This document shows, piece by piece, positions 32,853-45,242 of a stretch of DNA of 64,000 nt. The stretch covers positions 1 to 64,000 of the forward strand of contig QPMI01000577.1 in assembly GCA_004431415.1 (NCBI GenBank), given 5' to 3'. The first letter of the stretch is position 1. The number at the start of each line of letters is the position of its first letter. Made by a program: the position numbers and the translations under genes. The stretch comes from Cyanophora paradoxa (taxonomy: Eukaryota > Glaucocystophyceae > Cyanophorales > Cyanophoraceae). The notes under the pieces are model-generated. The model saw nothing but the letters and a program-made list of their open reading frames with translations. It was not told the origin of the DNA and did not search any database.

Positions 32853-35800
32853 TCAACTGCAAGATCCGCGCTCGAGGTCCAGGGGCAGTACAGATCCGCT
32901 ACAGACGCAGCAGTGACGTTTGTAGGGGTCTGCGAAGATACAGCCGTTCAGCCGACTGAGAATGAAGATGTATGCGGAAAATTTGCGAGCCAGAAGAACG
33001 AGCGTAGACGAAGGATGACGGGGGCTATGGCCGAGAGGCGGCGCCGAGAAGATTGCGCGACGAGAGCGCAGAGCACGAACACCGCCATAGCAGCCCGCCA
33101 AGGCTGCGCTGATGGCCGCGAGCTGGAGCCCGATGCACGGGCCCAAAGGGGCGGCGATGAGCATGGGCATTCCGATATATTTCCCTGTCGCTGCGAGGAC
33201 GAGCACCAGAACCGCTGCAGATTGGCAGATACACACTGCGTGCAGACCGAACGAAGCAGATAATAAAGCGGGCCCGAGTCTTCTGCTCCTGTAGGCATGT
33301 ACAAAGAGGCAGCAGCCGATAAACGAAACAAGAGCTCCGGCGATTTCCACTATGAACGCAGCCAAGAACGCAAATGCTAGCTCGCACAGTTGGCTGCGAA
33401 TGTCTTTATTCCTGAACGATTTCGCATCATTGCACATATCCATCCACAGTCTGCTCTCCGATGGAGCGTATGTTCGCAAGAGATCCGCTCGGTAAGGGGA
33501 AGAAGGGTCGTTGGCTCCGAGCCCAGTCCACATTGGGAGGCCCGCGGCGAGAGCCGCGAAGCAGGTTTCGGCCAGGAAAAGTCCCGCGTGGCATGCGCTA
33601 AGCCACCTCGCTCGCATATCCACGGATCCGGAAGGTGCTACATCGACACCGCTGTATCTGTGCATCGTGCTAAAGGAAGCGATCCCGCATATCGCAATGG
33701 GCAGAACGATCACGAGCGACGACTTCAGCGCAAGAATGCCGGCTTCCGACCACGCAATCAGGGATGATGCTGACGGCTGTATAGGTACACGTGCAGACTC
33801 GGATGGCCAGTCGCGATTGTTCGAGGGCTGGCCCAAGAACACTTTCGACATGCTGAAGTCGTTTTCGAGAACGGGCTGCGGCTGAACGGCGAAAAACGCG
33901 GAGCAATCGATATCCTTGTGAACATTGAGGGTTCTGCGATATCGCCTTCGAAATTCGTGTGAGCTCGCGTTGCGATTGCTCATATATAGCCAACAGACAC
34001 CAGCTTCGCACCCGCAGATTTTGTCATACTGACTTGCATTTAACGAGAATTCGAAAAAAGTCCCTTCAAAGTCGGAGGCGATCTGTATACAGAGTTGTAC
34101 GCGTTATAGATTGGCGTCGACGAAAGTCTTTGCGACTATTTTGGTATGAATTATTGATATAATTACCTCTGCACAGAATCGAGGTTGAAGAGCCGCAGAA
34201 CGGCATAAATACAAATTCACTATCGCATTAAGATCCCAGGCGATAATGCAGCGATCGTGACAACTCGTTGAGGATGCGGTGGAGTTAATGGTTACCGTGG
34301 TCTTGAAAATGTCTACCTGCTGGGCATCGGAAGCGCTGAGATCCGTCGACGTCCTAAATCTTGAAAACAGCGTAACAACGTGTTTGCAAGGACTATATAT
34401 ATGCACGTGAAGGATATAAATATATCAGCACGCGCCGCAAAAGAAGAACGGGGGGCTTACTATTTCAAAGTGCATTCTGGAAGACTGCTTCGCAGTTGCA
34501 AAGCGTTCAGCTCGAAGGTATCATTATTTAAGCCGGTTATCTGTATCGCAATTAATATTGGAGATTAAAGCTTAAGTTAAGTAAGGATTTAACATCCATA
34601 TGTATATATTGCAATTGAGCTAACGGGGACATAATCACGATGTGCGTACGGAATAAGACTTCGGAACGAAGGTGCGAAGATGTTGACACTCTTGTGGCGT
34701 TGTGATTGCAGTGAGGTCAAGCTTAAGGTTGGGACACAATGCCAAATCAATTTTTGATGACGAGCCGAGTCGTATTTTCACCGACTCGCTCAATACGCGC
34801 GTCGGGTCTACAATCCAGTTTACGGTGCAATTGATGGGAGACATTTGCGAGGAGCAGGAAGAATTTTCAATCTTCACGGGAAGCACTTCAATCGAGATCA
34901 TAATCCTTCGGATTGCGTAGACCAATATCGGTTCAGCAGCGTCTTCCAGTATGGCTCTCGCATTTGCTGTTTGATTTGTTGCCTGCAGCTGTCCAAGTGG
35001 TCGACGTTGAGGCTCTACAACAAGTGCGGCTTCACATCCGATCGACTCGCGCCTGTTGCTACTGTTCAATGCAGTTTCCCGAAAAATACTTGAAGACCAC
35101 TCACCCACAAATCTTCACCACTGATTCAGGTTGAACGCTATAAGACACGTTCTGCTGCGCGAACTGGCGTGCAACCTGATGGAGGCGTTACGCGGCATTA
35201 CTTTGGAATTCAATATTCAGATGCACCGCAACACAGAGTGACGCTTTCACGGTATTAGTGAATAAGAAAGGAGACCTATGCAAGGTGCACAGGAAAACGG
35301 AATATGACGGGTAGTCTAAGCCAATCCAGGACACTGAGCAGCTACGGGCTCCAAAGGAGCAAGAGCTCCCTGAATACGCATTTGTGGATGAAAAAACGAT
35401 TTCCTCGGATCGGAGTTCAAGAGTTCGTGAGGAGAATAGGCCCCGCAGGTGCGATTTAACAATCAACAACCCTGTGCAAGAAATCTTTCCTTCCCTGAGA
35501 GGCTCAGTTACTCAAAAAAAGAACGTCAGCTATGTGCACTGTGAATTTTATGTTATGCGTACCCGCACAGCTCGTACACCTTCGCTTGAGTGAGCTTCAA
35601 GCTCCACTGGTTTGTCGACTCGTTGCCTGGAGACGAAAGGCCCCGCGCAATGGTGCTACATTCTTCTGGAAGCGCCAATCGCGAGCTTTTGCAGAAGGCG
35701 ATGTCGTAACGCAGATATGATCCGATCCACAGAACATGGCATAGGCTTCCGGACGTGGAAGAGCAGTTCGAGGACGACGAAGGCAGGATTTCGATGTATG

Positions 35801-38634
35801 CGAGTCGCAAAGCCACAGGACGGAACCCGCGGCCGTTCAGTGTATGGTTAAGAAGAGCATCCTCAAGCGCAGTGCCGGAGAGCTTGACGACCCAGAATCC
35901 GTCACAGGCTCGGTTTTCCGCCCTGCAAGAAGACGTCCAATGAGAGCGTGAATATTAATCGAGACTCAAATCTTTAAGAGCATGGGACTTAGACCTGCAA
36001 ATGCTTGTGAACGTCTCTCGAGCGATTTCCAAATAGTTTGTGTATACATTCACACTCCCAAAAGCGCTTGAGATTACAATGTTGCTCCCTGGGAAGAAGT
36101 CCTTCGCCATCTGTCAGCCCATTAAAATCGATTCTGATATGCTTCCAGCTGACTGCAGCGCTTTTGAATTCGACAGCAGCTGACCACGATGCAAGAATCT
36201 TTGTCGAACATCGAAGCTTCTCGCCTGCAAATGTACATGTCCACTGGCGATCGCGGTCCGATCCACGAAAGAAAGCAGCTGTACCAATCGTCAGCGGCCC
36301 CATGCGGGCTCCAGCAAGTTGCCGATGAAGAGTGCATCGTTATAGAGTCGATTTTAAGCCGTGCTCTCTTGCGATCGGTGCCTCCCCAAGCGGAATGCTC
36401 TACAACAAAAGCTGCATCGCATGCATCGATCTGACCCCTGCAAATGCGTATGTATATATGCATACATATATTCGAATTCGAATTAGGTAGGTTTCCCTCA
36501 AGATCACAACTTACCCGCATACTCGCCATACTGCAGTGCTATTTAAGGAAAAATTCAAATACGAATTATCCGTGGAGCCCAGCTAATGTTATAAAACAAT
36601 GAAAGCGAGTCAGCATATCGATCAGTACGTGCACTGAACGTGTTTGCGCGTATAATACCTCGATGCAGGATCCGGAGTGGTAGGAATTTGATTTCCAGCT
36701 TGAGTCGACGTCGGTACATAACTTCACACGAACGCTGATGGAGGCCTGATTTTGAGGAGAAAAGAACCAGGAGACGAAACAGCTGGAGAAAGAGGTTGCA
36801 CAAAATTCTGAAGACACATTCGAAATAAACACGCCAGTGAAGAAGAGGGCGACTGGGCGCGATCCTTCAAAATACGGGTCGCTCTCTGCGTGCCCGGCAG
36901 GACGGACGACCCAAGATGCGTTGCAAGATGCGTTGTTCTGGAGCGTATATTGATCCCTGCGCATGCGGAGACGAGACGAATGGAAATATCAGCTCAACAG
37001 GACATAGGAATACACATAAGAAAAACCTCTCACCCGCAAATCTTTCGCACGTCCTCCAGGGTGGGGTATATGCTAGAGTACACGCCTGCGGTCTCAGAGC
37101 TGAAAATCTGCATGAACGCAATATTTATTGAGCTCGCGACCGAGATTCGAGAACTTATAATTAATCGGCCCAGGCCCAGCATGTTTGGCTCCGCACCGTG
37201 ATGCAAGATGGTTTAGAGTAAAAAGCAGTGCTGCACAGGTAACCGTCGACGGGGGCGAGGGGCATTCTACTTGTCCATGCGATCGAGCATCCAAGTGCTG
37301 GGCTGGATTTCGCGGTCAAAGAGCCATATCCAGTGCACGTCGCGGATGATTGGGCGGTTACTGTAACAGGTCCAGCTCGGATCGTGATGGCGCGGCTCGC
37401 AACAAACGCGCTATCTGCGATGACGGCAAAGAACACAGCGCAGCTGTTCGAATTCGCGAATCAGCACATTGCTCGTTGCAATTGGAACATGCGCGCATGC
37501 TGATGCAGATATATATAGAACGCACCTGAGCACGGTGTCGCTACCACAAGCACTTGTAAAGTTGAGATCGGTGAGGCTGATGTCGGCATATCCGGCAGAG
37601 GACGGCACCATAACGTCCCGCTGAAAGAAGCTGCCGTAACTTCTGCTACAGCCACTCCATGGCCAATCCGACGCCGACGCCGCCGCGATCTCCTCTGATA
37701 CCGTCGAGTAGGTAATAGAGGCGCTGCATACTCGAATAGAGGCTTCTTCGAAATTATAGTCTGCCGAAGAGTTGCCGGCCAATGTGGTCCTCCAGATGAC
37801 TCTGCAGAGCGAGCCAACATCGCATACAGAAGCCGAGCTGGAGTCGAGGGCGACTTCGGCTGCGTATTCGTAGAGCATATTGCGAGTTATAATTAGTATG
37901 TCGCATTCGCAATTGGGATTTAGTACTAGTGTATATATATATACACGCATGCGCAAAAATACCGCCTGTTAACATGACGGGGTGGCTGATGATGTCGAAC
38001 GGATTCGGAGCGACATATCTACTATATGCTTGGGCGACGATAAAGAAAGCAGGGCACCTGCACACGCACACGAAATTAATCAGTAGGTGTTCGTGTACAG
38101 GCCTAGTTATATATAGGCCCGGTAGATGCGAATTGAATTTAAGAAACTTGAAATGCACCCGGGGCCATCGTTCGAGCCGCAAATGTCTCGGTACTCCCGG
38201 CCGGACAACGTTAAGCGAGCGGACAGCGATCCGGGATGTACCTGCTGATGTTTGCAGTTCCCAATCCAAAACTGATCAAATGCATCATTCCCCGCAAGCG
38301 GTGGATCCCTGCAAATTGAGGCGACCGCGACTATCGATTGCCCTATAGCTAGTATTCCGCTCTGGGCCCACTCCATGTCCACCTTGCAGGGTGATCCAAC
38401 AGCGCAGACAGCGTCCGACGTCGTCAGGATTGCAGCCGGTACCTGCAGCGCTATAGCTAGCTGCCCTGAGGCGGGCGCGATGGCGGCTGCTAACAAGCTC
38501 AAGGTGAGGCAGGCTCCGACTGCAAGCGTAATTGTAAGCTGGGGGCCAGCGGCTGCAGCCGGGGCTGCGATTTGGGGGGCCAGCTTGCAATCAGCGCCGG
38601 CGCCGGCCAAGCTGAAGGGACCATATATATGCAT
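32853..38634 (-). CDS. Modular surface protein: ~8 Cys-containing beta modules plus four-helix membrane C-terminus
   Basis: The ATG at 38634 leads into a hydrophobic signal-like stretch (LAVGACLTLSLLAAAIA). Exons then repeat a module of about 100-130 residues whose core is a Ser-rich strand, Cys, a short spacer, then SC or PC, a hydrophobic residue and a Trp-containing strand: VCAVGSPCKVDMEW (about 38390), VCDVGSLCRVIW (about 37800), SPALGCSIAW (about 37300), TSFSSCFVSWFF (about 36780), DDWYSCFLSWIG (about 36270), SGSLCHVLWIG (about 35730), SFGARSCSVSWIG (about 35340), MSPINCTVNWI (about 34830) and CHDRCIIAW (about 34250). Several modules end at a splice site after an ICG or ACG tripeptide. 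The last exon (from about 34055, ...QYDKICGCEAGVCW) continues in frame into the 33983-32853 frame, which has about four TM helices. Surface recognition or adhesion is inferred. I do not recognise the module. Confidence 0.62.
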
Positions 38635-39297
38635 GCAAGCGGGCAGTCATGCATATGGTCATCCGATCGCGATTAGCTCCGATTCTGCGGGAGTCATGCA
38701 TATGCCATGATGCGCATGCCACGATGGGAGGCTGCGGCTCGCGGCTAAAGGTGCGACGGTAGCCGCTCAGCAGTGGCAGCGCCGCTGAGCTCCCGGCGAG
38801 TCCCCGGAGCTAAATCTGCGGCCGAGTGCGGATCCCGATTCCCGAGTGCGGCGCCTGCCGTAGTAACCAACAACTCCACCTCCTGCGGCCTCGAGCTCGC
38901 CGGCTACCGTACTACGGTAGTACGTATCATAGATTCATGGTATGCACTGCGGCAGGCTGAGATAATTATACTAGTGATATGCAGCGGCATTGCAGCCTGC
39001 GCATGCAGCCTGCCGCATGCGCAGTTCAGCGGCAGCCTGCAGAGTCAGTGCAGACTCGCCGGCGGCAGCCTGGCACTGGGCTGGCAGTACTACGGTAGTA
39101 CTGCCCGGCGGCCAGTAGCTTAGCTATAGGGAGTCTTAGGGACCCGACTTGGACCAACGTTCTACCGTAGTACGGTACTTGGACCGTATACGTATTGTGT
39201 AATTATATAACGTATACTGCCGTACTACGGCGTACGCGTACGTCGCGTAGTCGTCGCCGCGCGTACTACGTAAGTATACGGTACCGCCGTACCGGTA

Positions 39298-39544
39298 GTA
39301 CTGTAAAACGAGAAACGTCCGGCGTCACTTTATTTCGGCAAAACCTGAAAAATGCGCCGAAACTGTGGTTCATTGGCATCATATTTTCGGCAACACAGCC
39401 AGTCCGCCTAGGCGGCGGGTACATCGATCCCTCTTTCGCCATACATTTGCACAATTCTGGCAGTTTCAAATATTCGGCACCGCGAGGATGTGTCGAAAAG
39501 CGCCGAATATTAAGTGCTGCCGGACATTTCTCGTTTTACAGTAC
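39298..39544. mobile_element. MITE-like element with 41-bp terminal inverted repeats
   Basis: The ends are GTACTGTAAAACGAGAAACG (39298) and its near-exact reverse complement ending at 39544; the match extends over about 41 bp with five mismatches (…GTCCGGC..CACTT.AT.TTCGGC). The total length is 247 bp, with no coding capacity and a central CCGCCTAGGCGG palindrome. GTAC/TA at both tips could be target duplication or part of the repeat. This is the classic form of a non-autonomous DNA transposon. Confidence 0.85.
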
Positions 39545-39589
39545 ATAGCGGTCGGACCGTCGGACCCGGCCGCGGCCCGCGGCCCGGCG

Positions 39590-40113
39590 GGGTCCCGGTC
39601 CTGGACTCCGGGACTCCCGGACCGAGTCCCGGTCCGAGTCCCGGTCCTCCCGGGCCTCCCGGAGTCCCGGACCGATCGGTCCGGCCTGGCGCCGGCTGGC
39701 GGCCGCGGAGTCCGGAGTCCCGGGTCCGGAGTCCGGACTGCTTACTAGGCTACTGTCCGACGGTCAATGTCTGTCAGACGTCGCTAAGTTAGACGTCGCT
39801 TTAGTTAGACGTTTGCCCACCCGGCCCGTCGTGATAGACGTTCACAAACTTGACACAAAGATATAGACGAATGACGAGAATTAGCTTGATTTTACCTAAG
39901 AAATTACGCAAAAAGGACATATCTATAGACGCGTACGAGGTTTTAGTTAGACGAGTACCCACAGGGTCCACAGGGTTGTGGATGGACAGTACTCACACTG
40001 TGTCAGCTGCAGTGACTCAGCGACTGCGGCGCGGGTCCCGGACCTCCCGCCGGCTCCCGGTCCGGAGTCCGGACTCCGGACTCCGGACTCCGGAGTCGGA
40101 GTCCGGGATCCGC
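39590..40113. repeat. GGACTCC/GGAGTCC palindromic minisatellite-like blocks
   Basis: Two blocks (39590-39740 and 40035-40113) are built almost wholly from GGACTCCGG, GGAGTCCGG and GGTCCCGG in both orientations, so each can fold on itself repeatedly. Confidence 0.7.
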
Positions 40114-40389
40114 GCCGACCAACAGTACGTATACGTATACAGACTAGATTCGGACAACCGGAGTCCGCGCACCGGGCGGCCCGCGGCCCGGCGGCCGGGC
40201 CGGGCGGCCGCGGCCCGCGCGGCGCCGGCGCCGGCGCCGCGCGCGCGCGGCATGTACATGTGCCAGTGTCACAGTGTGCCAGAGTGTGCGCGGCACTGTG
40301 CCGCACTGCGCGCTGCGAGCCTGCGACTCTGCGAGCCTGCGAGTCTGGGCTGCGACAGCCTCCGACAGCCTACCTAGGCTACCGTCGGG

Positions 40390-40618
40390 CACTAAATTAC
40401 CGCGGCATAAATTACCGCGTTTTAAAACCCGGCCCGCCATAGAGCAAAATACCGCGGTACCAAATTACCGCGTTTTTACAAATTTGAGGCTTGTATGGGG
40501 CGGTAATTATGGGGGGTACTGTATAGGGCGACTTCTCAGCTGCAAATTACCGCGGAACCAAATTACCGCGTTTTAACAAATTCTCGGCGCGGTAATTTGG
40601 TACCGCGGTAATTAAGTG
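40390..40618. mobile_element. MITE-like ACCGCGG element, copy 2
   Basis: A 229-bp relative of the element at 27462-27706, with ends CACTAAATTACCGCGG and CCGCGGTAATTAAGTG. It lies about 1 kb upstream of the POLR3C duplication, as copy 1 does, so it may belong to a larger, older duplicated block rather than being a separate insertion. Confidence 0.65.
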
Positions 40619-41569
40619 GGCGCGGTATTTATGTGTTCTACGGTACCGGTAGGCCTGCGAGCCTGCAGCTGCCAGTGCCTGCCACAGCCTGGCGAGCCGA
40701 GAGGCCCGACTCCCGACTCCCGAGATTCCCCGAGTTCCGAGAATCGAGCTCGAGATGCGCATGGCGCCGCATGCATCCATCGATCCGACGGTCGGACGCG
40801 GACGCGTCACGGTCATGATCACGTATACGTATGCATGCGCATGCCTATGCCATCATGCATTGCCATGATGCATGCATATATATAGCATTGCGTGAATTTT
40901 CGTCACAATATTTGCGCGCGCTCAGCGCCGCGCTCACCGCCGCTCATCCACGTGCACGTCACGGACTCATGGCAGATCCGACGAATCAGCGACGACCCCG
41001 AGATCCTCGAACTCGGAAGCATACTAGTATGCGCATGCGTCACATGATGCGTCACCGTGGCACGTGACTCACGTCGACGGTCTGCAATGACTTTGCATAA
41101 TTTTTTATAATGACTGAATCGCGATCGACTCTGCAATCGTTCAACGGTTATATATGATTAATTATAATGTACCCGCGCCGCCGCCGGCCCGGCCACCGGG
41201 CGCCACCGCGCCGGCGGCCCGCCGGCCGCGGGCCGCGGCCGGCGGCGGCCGGCGCCCGGCCGGGCCGCGCGCGCGGCCGCGGCGCGCCGCGTCCCTGAGA
41301 CAATCCCTGATTATCCCTACCCCTAGGCCTCGCGAGTCGGAGCCCTGGGCCCTCACTGGCAGTCTGTGGCAGAGTCACTGAGTCACTGGCACTCACTGCC
41401 CCTCACTGAGGCCGAAAACCGGATATGCGCCAACTCGGTACTTTCTCAAGTCTCTTTCCGAACTCGGGACTTGAGTGTTCGGGTATTTGCCGGGTCCTAG
41501 CATGTCAGGTGGAGACTTGAAAAGTTGAAGCAAAGACCCTCAACCGGTCAGGGCCCCGGGCCTTCCAAT

Positions 41570-44500
41570 TGCAAGGCCCGGCCCAGCCTCCCATGCCGGC
41601 GCCAGGGCCCACTGGGCCACTGCACAGACTGTGCACAGGGCCAGCTGCTCACCCCGCACTGGCGGCACTGCGTCGCGTCGTGCGGGGGCGGCCCCGGGCG
41701 GGTCCCGCATCCGGCAGCTCATGATCAGCAGTAAAAAGTTTCAATTTTCAAAGTCTAAAGACTGGAGCGTGCGCAGCTCAGAATGCGGCGGGGCCCCGTG
41801 CGCACGTGCACGTCACGGCGTGCCCCGCTGCGTTCAACGGTTGGCCTAAGAAGAGGGAGAATGTTCACTGCCATGCAATCTGCTCTAGATCTCTCAGCGT
41901 CTGCTGTCCTCGGCCTCGCCTTAGAAGAGGGAGAAGAGGCAGAGGGACTCGTCGAGGGCCATCAGCGTGTTCTCCAGCCGGTCGCACGCCTTTAGCGCCT
42001 GCAGACGGGGCTGCGATCAGAGGCGGGGCGGGCGAGGAGCAAGCAGGGACTACAATTAGAAGGGCGGCCGCGCCTGCTGCTGCATCTCCGCGACGGTCCG
42101 CTCGCCGTCAGCGCCAGCGGCGCCCGCCTTCTCCTTGTCGCCGGCCCCCGCCTTCGCCCCGCCGCCCGCCTCCCCGCCCCTCGAGCTCGCCCCCGCCGCC
42201 GCCGCGGAGCCGCCCTCCTCCTCCCCCGCCCCCGCCGCCGCGCCCCCGGCGGCCCCGCCGACGGCGGCGACGGCGCCGTTGCCGTTGGCGCCGTTGCCGG
42301 AGCCGCGGAGGAGCTGGTCGCGGCGGGCGACCTCGGCGAGGAGCCGGCGCCGCACGTTGAAGCAGGCCCGGTAGAGCTGCGCGGGGGCCAAAGGCGAAGC
42401 GAAGTCAGCGGCGGCGGCGCGGGCGCTCGCACTGTCGGTCTGGCGGGCAAAGCCTCTAGGACAATTGCAACCGGAGAGCCGCCAGGCCTCTTAAGGGGGC
42501 CCCCTCCCTCCCCCCTCGAGGCGGCATAGGAGGCTCTAGGCGGGGGGCGGCGAAGGAGGGGGGAGCCGCCCCCGCCGCGAAGCTCCCCAAGCCTCCTTCC
42601 TCGGCCCAGACCGCCCCTCACCCTAAGCGAGCCGAAGCTCCCCAAGCATCCAAACTCCCCACGCAGCTCCCCTTGGACGGATCGGCGGATCTAGGCTCTT
42701 GCCCCTACGATCTTCCCCTAAGATAGTACGCGTGGGCCCCCATGCGAAGAAGCCCGGGCTTCCAGGCCCCTCTCGCCCCAAGGTGGCGGACCTGGTCGAC
42801 GAGGCGGGCGAGGAGGCGGGGGAGGTTGACGGCCCACAGGTAGAACGTCCGCTGCGGGTTGTGGTCCTGGCCTCGCGGCACCTCCTGCCCGGGGGCACCC
42901 CGCCCCGTCAGCCGCCGCCCGATCGACCCCGGATCGGTCGCCCGATCGATCGCCCCCTCGATCGCCGGAGCGGCTAGCATGGGCAGCTAAAGCTTAAGCC
43001 GGGCGACCTAGATCCAACGGTCGGAGCGGGGCTGGCCCAGAAGCTAGGCTTCTGGGAATGCCTAGGCTTCTTCTTCTGAGGATCTGGGGGCGAGGCGGGA
43101 GAGGGGAACGCTCGCCTGGAGGTAGAGGAAGTGGGCGGCGAGCATGCGGTGGAGGTGCTCCCGCGCCTCCTTCACCGGGATCATCGCCAGCTCCCCCACC
43201 TGCGAGAGCAGGAGCGGAGCGGAGTAGAGTAGAGTCAGAGAGAGAGAGCGTAGGGGGAGGGGAGGGTGGGAAGAATGGACTAGGCGTGCCGCCGCATAGT
43301 TCCCGGGCCCTTCGAATCACGGGCGGGCTAGAGGGTGGGCGGCAGGGAGGGCGGGGCGGGGCGGGGCGGGGCGGGGCGGGCGCGCTTGCTTCTCCTCCAG
43401 CTGCGTCTTGGCGAGGAGCAGCCGGAAGACGCGCGCCGGCATCTCCCCGAACCTGCGCGCCGAGGTACATGAGATTAGGCATGGGGGTAGGAGCACGGGC
43501 AGGGGGACCGCTCACCGCTCGCTGACGATCGCCTCGACGGTCTTTCGCTTGACCAAATCCTGCGGGGGAACGTTCGCCAGGGGGGTACGCGGTACGGTGC
43601 GGAGGGGGGTACAGGCTCACCAGCGCGGCCCGCAGGTTGAGGGTGTAAGCGCCACCGCCCGTCTCGCCGTGCTTCTGCGGGGGGTTTGAGGGGAGGGGGG
43701 TAGGCTGATGCTAAGGGGGTACGGGACCCACCGTCGCAATGCCGGTCGTGTCCTTGCAGAGGAGCTCCATGTAGTCTCCCAGCTAGGGGGTACGAAGTTG
43801 TGGGCTCCGAGGAAGGAGGGGGGGGGAGGCGGGGGTACCTTGTTCTTGTTGACGTTCAGGTCGATGGGGAGGGAGGGGTGGACCTGATCCACATAGAATA
43901 CGCCTGCGGGGTACAGGTTTAAAAAGGATGCGCCGAGACGGGGGAAAGGGGGGTTACGGGGTACGGCGCACATGTGGTGGGATCGCAGCGTGTCTTCTCG
44001 AAGGGAGCGGTAACCAGCAGGACGCTCTGAGACGAAGTCAGGGAAGCGGGTAATGCGATACGAGGAGGCGAGGGAGGGGGTACGCGAACCCGCACGATCG
44101 CGGCGGCGGTCGGGTTGTACTTCTCTGAGACGAGGCGGACAACGGCCTGCGGGGGGTACCGGGTCGGGTCGGGGAGCGGGTGAGGGGGTACAGGGCGATT
44201 CGTGCCTCGTGGCGGAAGACGCGGACAATCTGAGGGGGGGGGGGGGGGGGGGGGGGGGGGAGAACGGCGTCGGTCCGCGGGCTGCGGGAAGGGAGGGGTA
44301 CGGGCCCCGCACCTGGTCGTAGTTGACCCGCCAGAGGATCTCGCCCTCCTGTACCCCGGAAGAAAAGGAATGAGGTGGGCGGCGGTGCGGGGGCGCGGGC
44401 GGGGCGCACGGGAGTGGAGCCGGCGGGGGCGCCCGGGCCGCCGCTGGAGGGGCCGGGGGCCGCAGCGCTATCGCCGGGGCCCCGCCCGCCGGCGCGGCCA

Positions 44501-45242
44501 GCGCATCCTTGCCCCGCCGCGGCTTCTGCGGCCGCCGGTCTCAGGGACCCAGGGGGTAGACACAGCAGCGCGCCGGTCTCGGAAGTGGGCGGGGGGAAGG
44601 GGGGGGGGGGGGGAGGAGCGCGCCTTGGCGGCCCGCGATGCGCTGGCGGCGTCGGCGGCGGTGCGCTGGATCATCTCGAGCTCCAGCGCCACGGCCCCGC
44701 TGGCAGGCTCGGCGGCCCCGCCGAAGGAGAGGCCGCCCGCCCCGCCCCGCCCGCCGCCCCCTCCGGCGACATCGGGGTGCCGGCGTCCGCGCCCTTCTTC
44801 CGCTTCCGCGCCGCCGCCCCGCCCGCGGACGGCGGCGTGGGGGGTACGGGCGCCACGGCGCTCCGTCCCGACGCGGCGGCCCTGGGGACGGGGGAGGGAA
44901 TGAGCCGCAGAAAGGCAGGGGGGTACGCCGAGCGCACCGCTCGACGGCCGCGGCGGCGTTCGCCGCAGCGGATTGCTTCTTGGACCTGCGGGGCCGCGGC
45001 TCGAACGGGGGGCGGGATGGGCGGGGGGTACGGCGTCTCACCGCTCGGCCAGCATGGCGGCGATGGAGGGGGGTAGGATGAAGCGGTTGCTGAGGTAGGA
45101 GGAGACGGCGCTGTACTGGGGATCCTCTGCAGGGGTACGCAGTCAGCAGGTGCCTGCAGGCGGGACGAGGGCAAGGGGCATGCACCGGAGGGGACCGGGG
45201 CGGGGGATACGGGGAGGCCGAGCGGGGGTACGCGTTCGATGT
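41570..45242. repeat. Segmental duplication, downstream copy (~3.67 kb)
   Basis: This is the counterpart of 28725-32280 in direct orientation. It includes the 3' two thirds of the complete POLR3C-like gene and about 350 bases downstream of its stop codon. G/C homopolymer lengths and intron insertions differ between copies. Confidence 0.92.

Larger units (their letters stand above)
38635..41569. other. Repeat-rich intergenic region
   Basis: About 2.9 kb without a supported gene. Besides the elements listed separately it holds TACTACGGTAGTAC palindromes (38915-39300), a GACGTC/AGTTAGACG-rich block (39760-39965) with TTAGTTAGACG repeated at 39799 and 39943, and GC-only palindromes (40180-40250, 41170-41290). 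GGCACTGGCA/CTCACTG words at 41350-41410 are low-complexity. Long open frames here follow from GC content. Confidence 0.6.
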
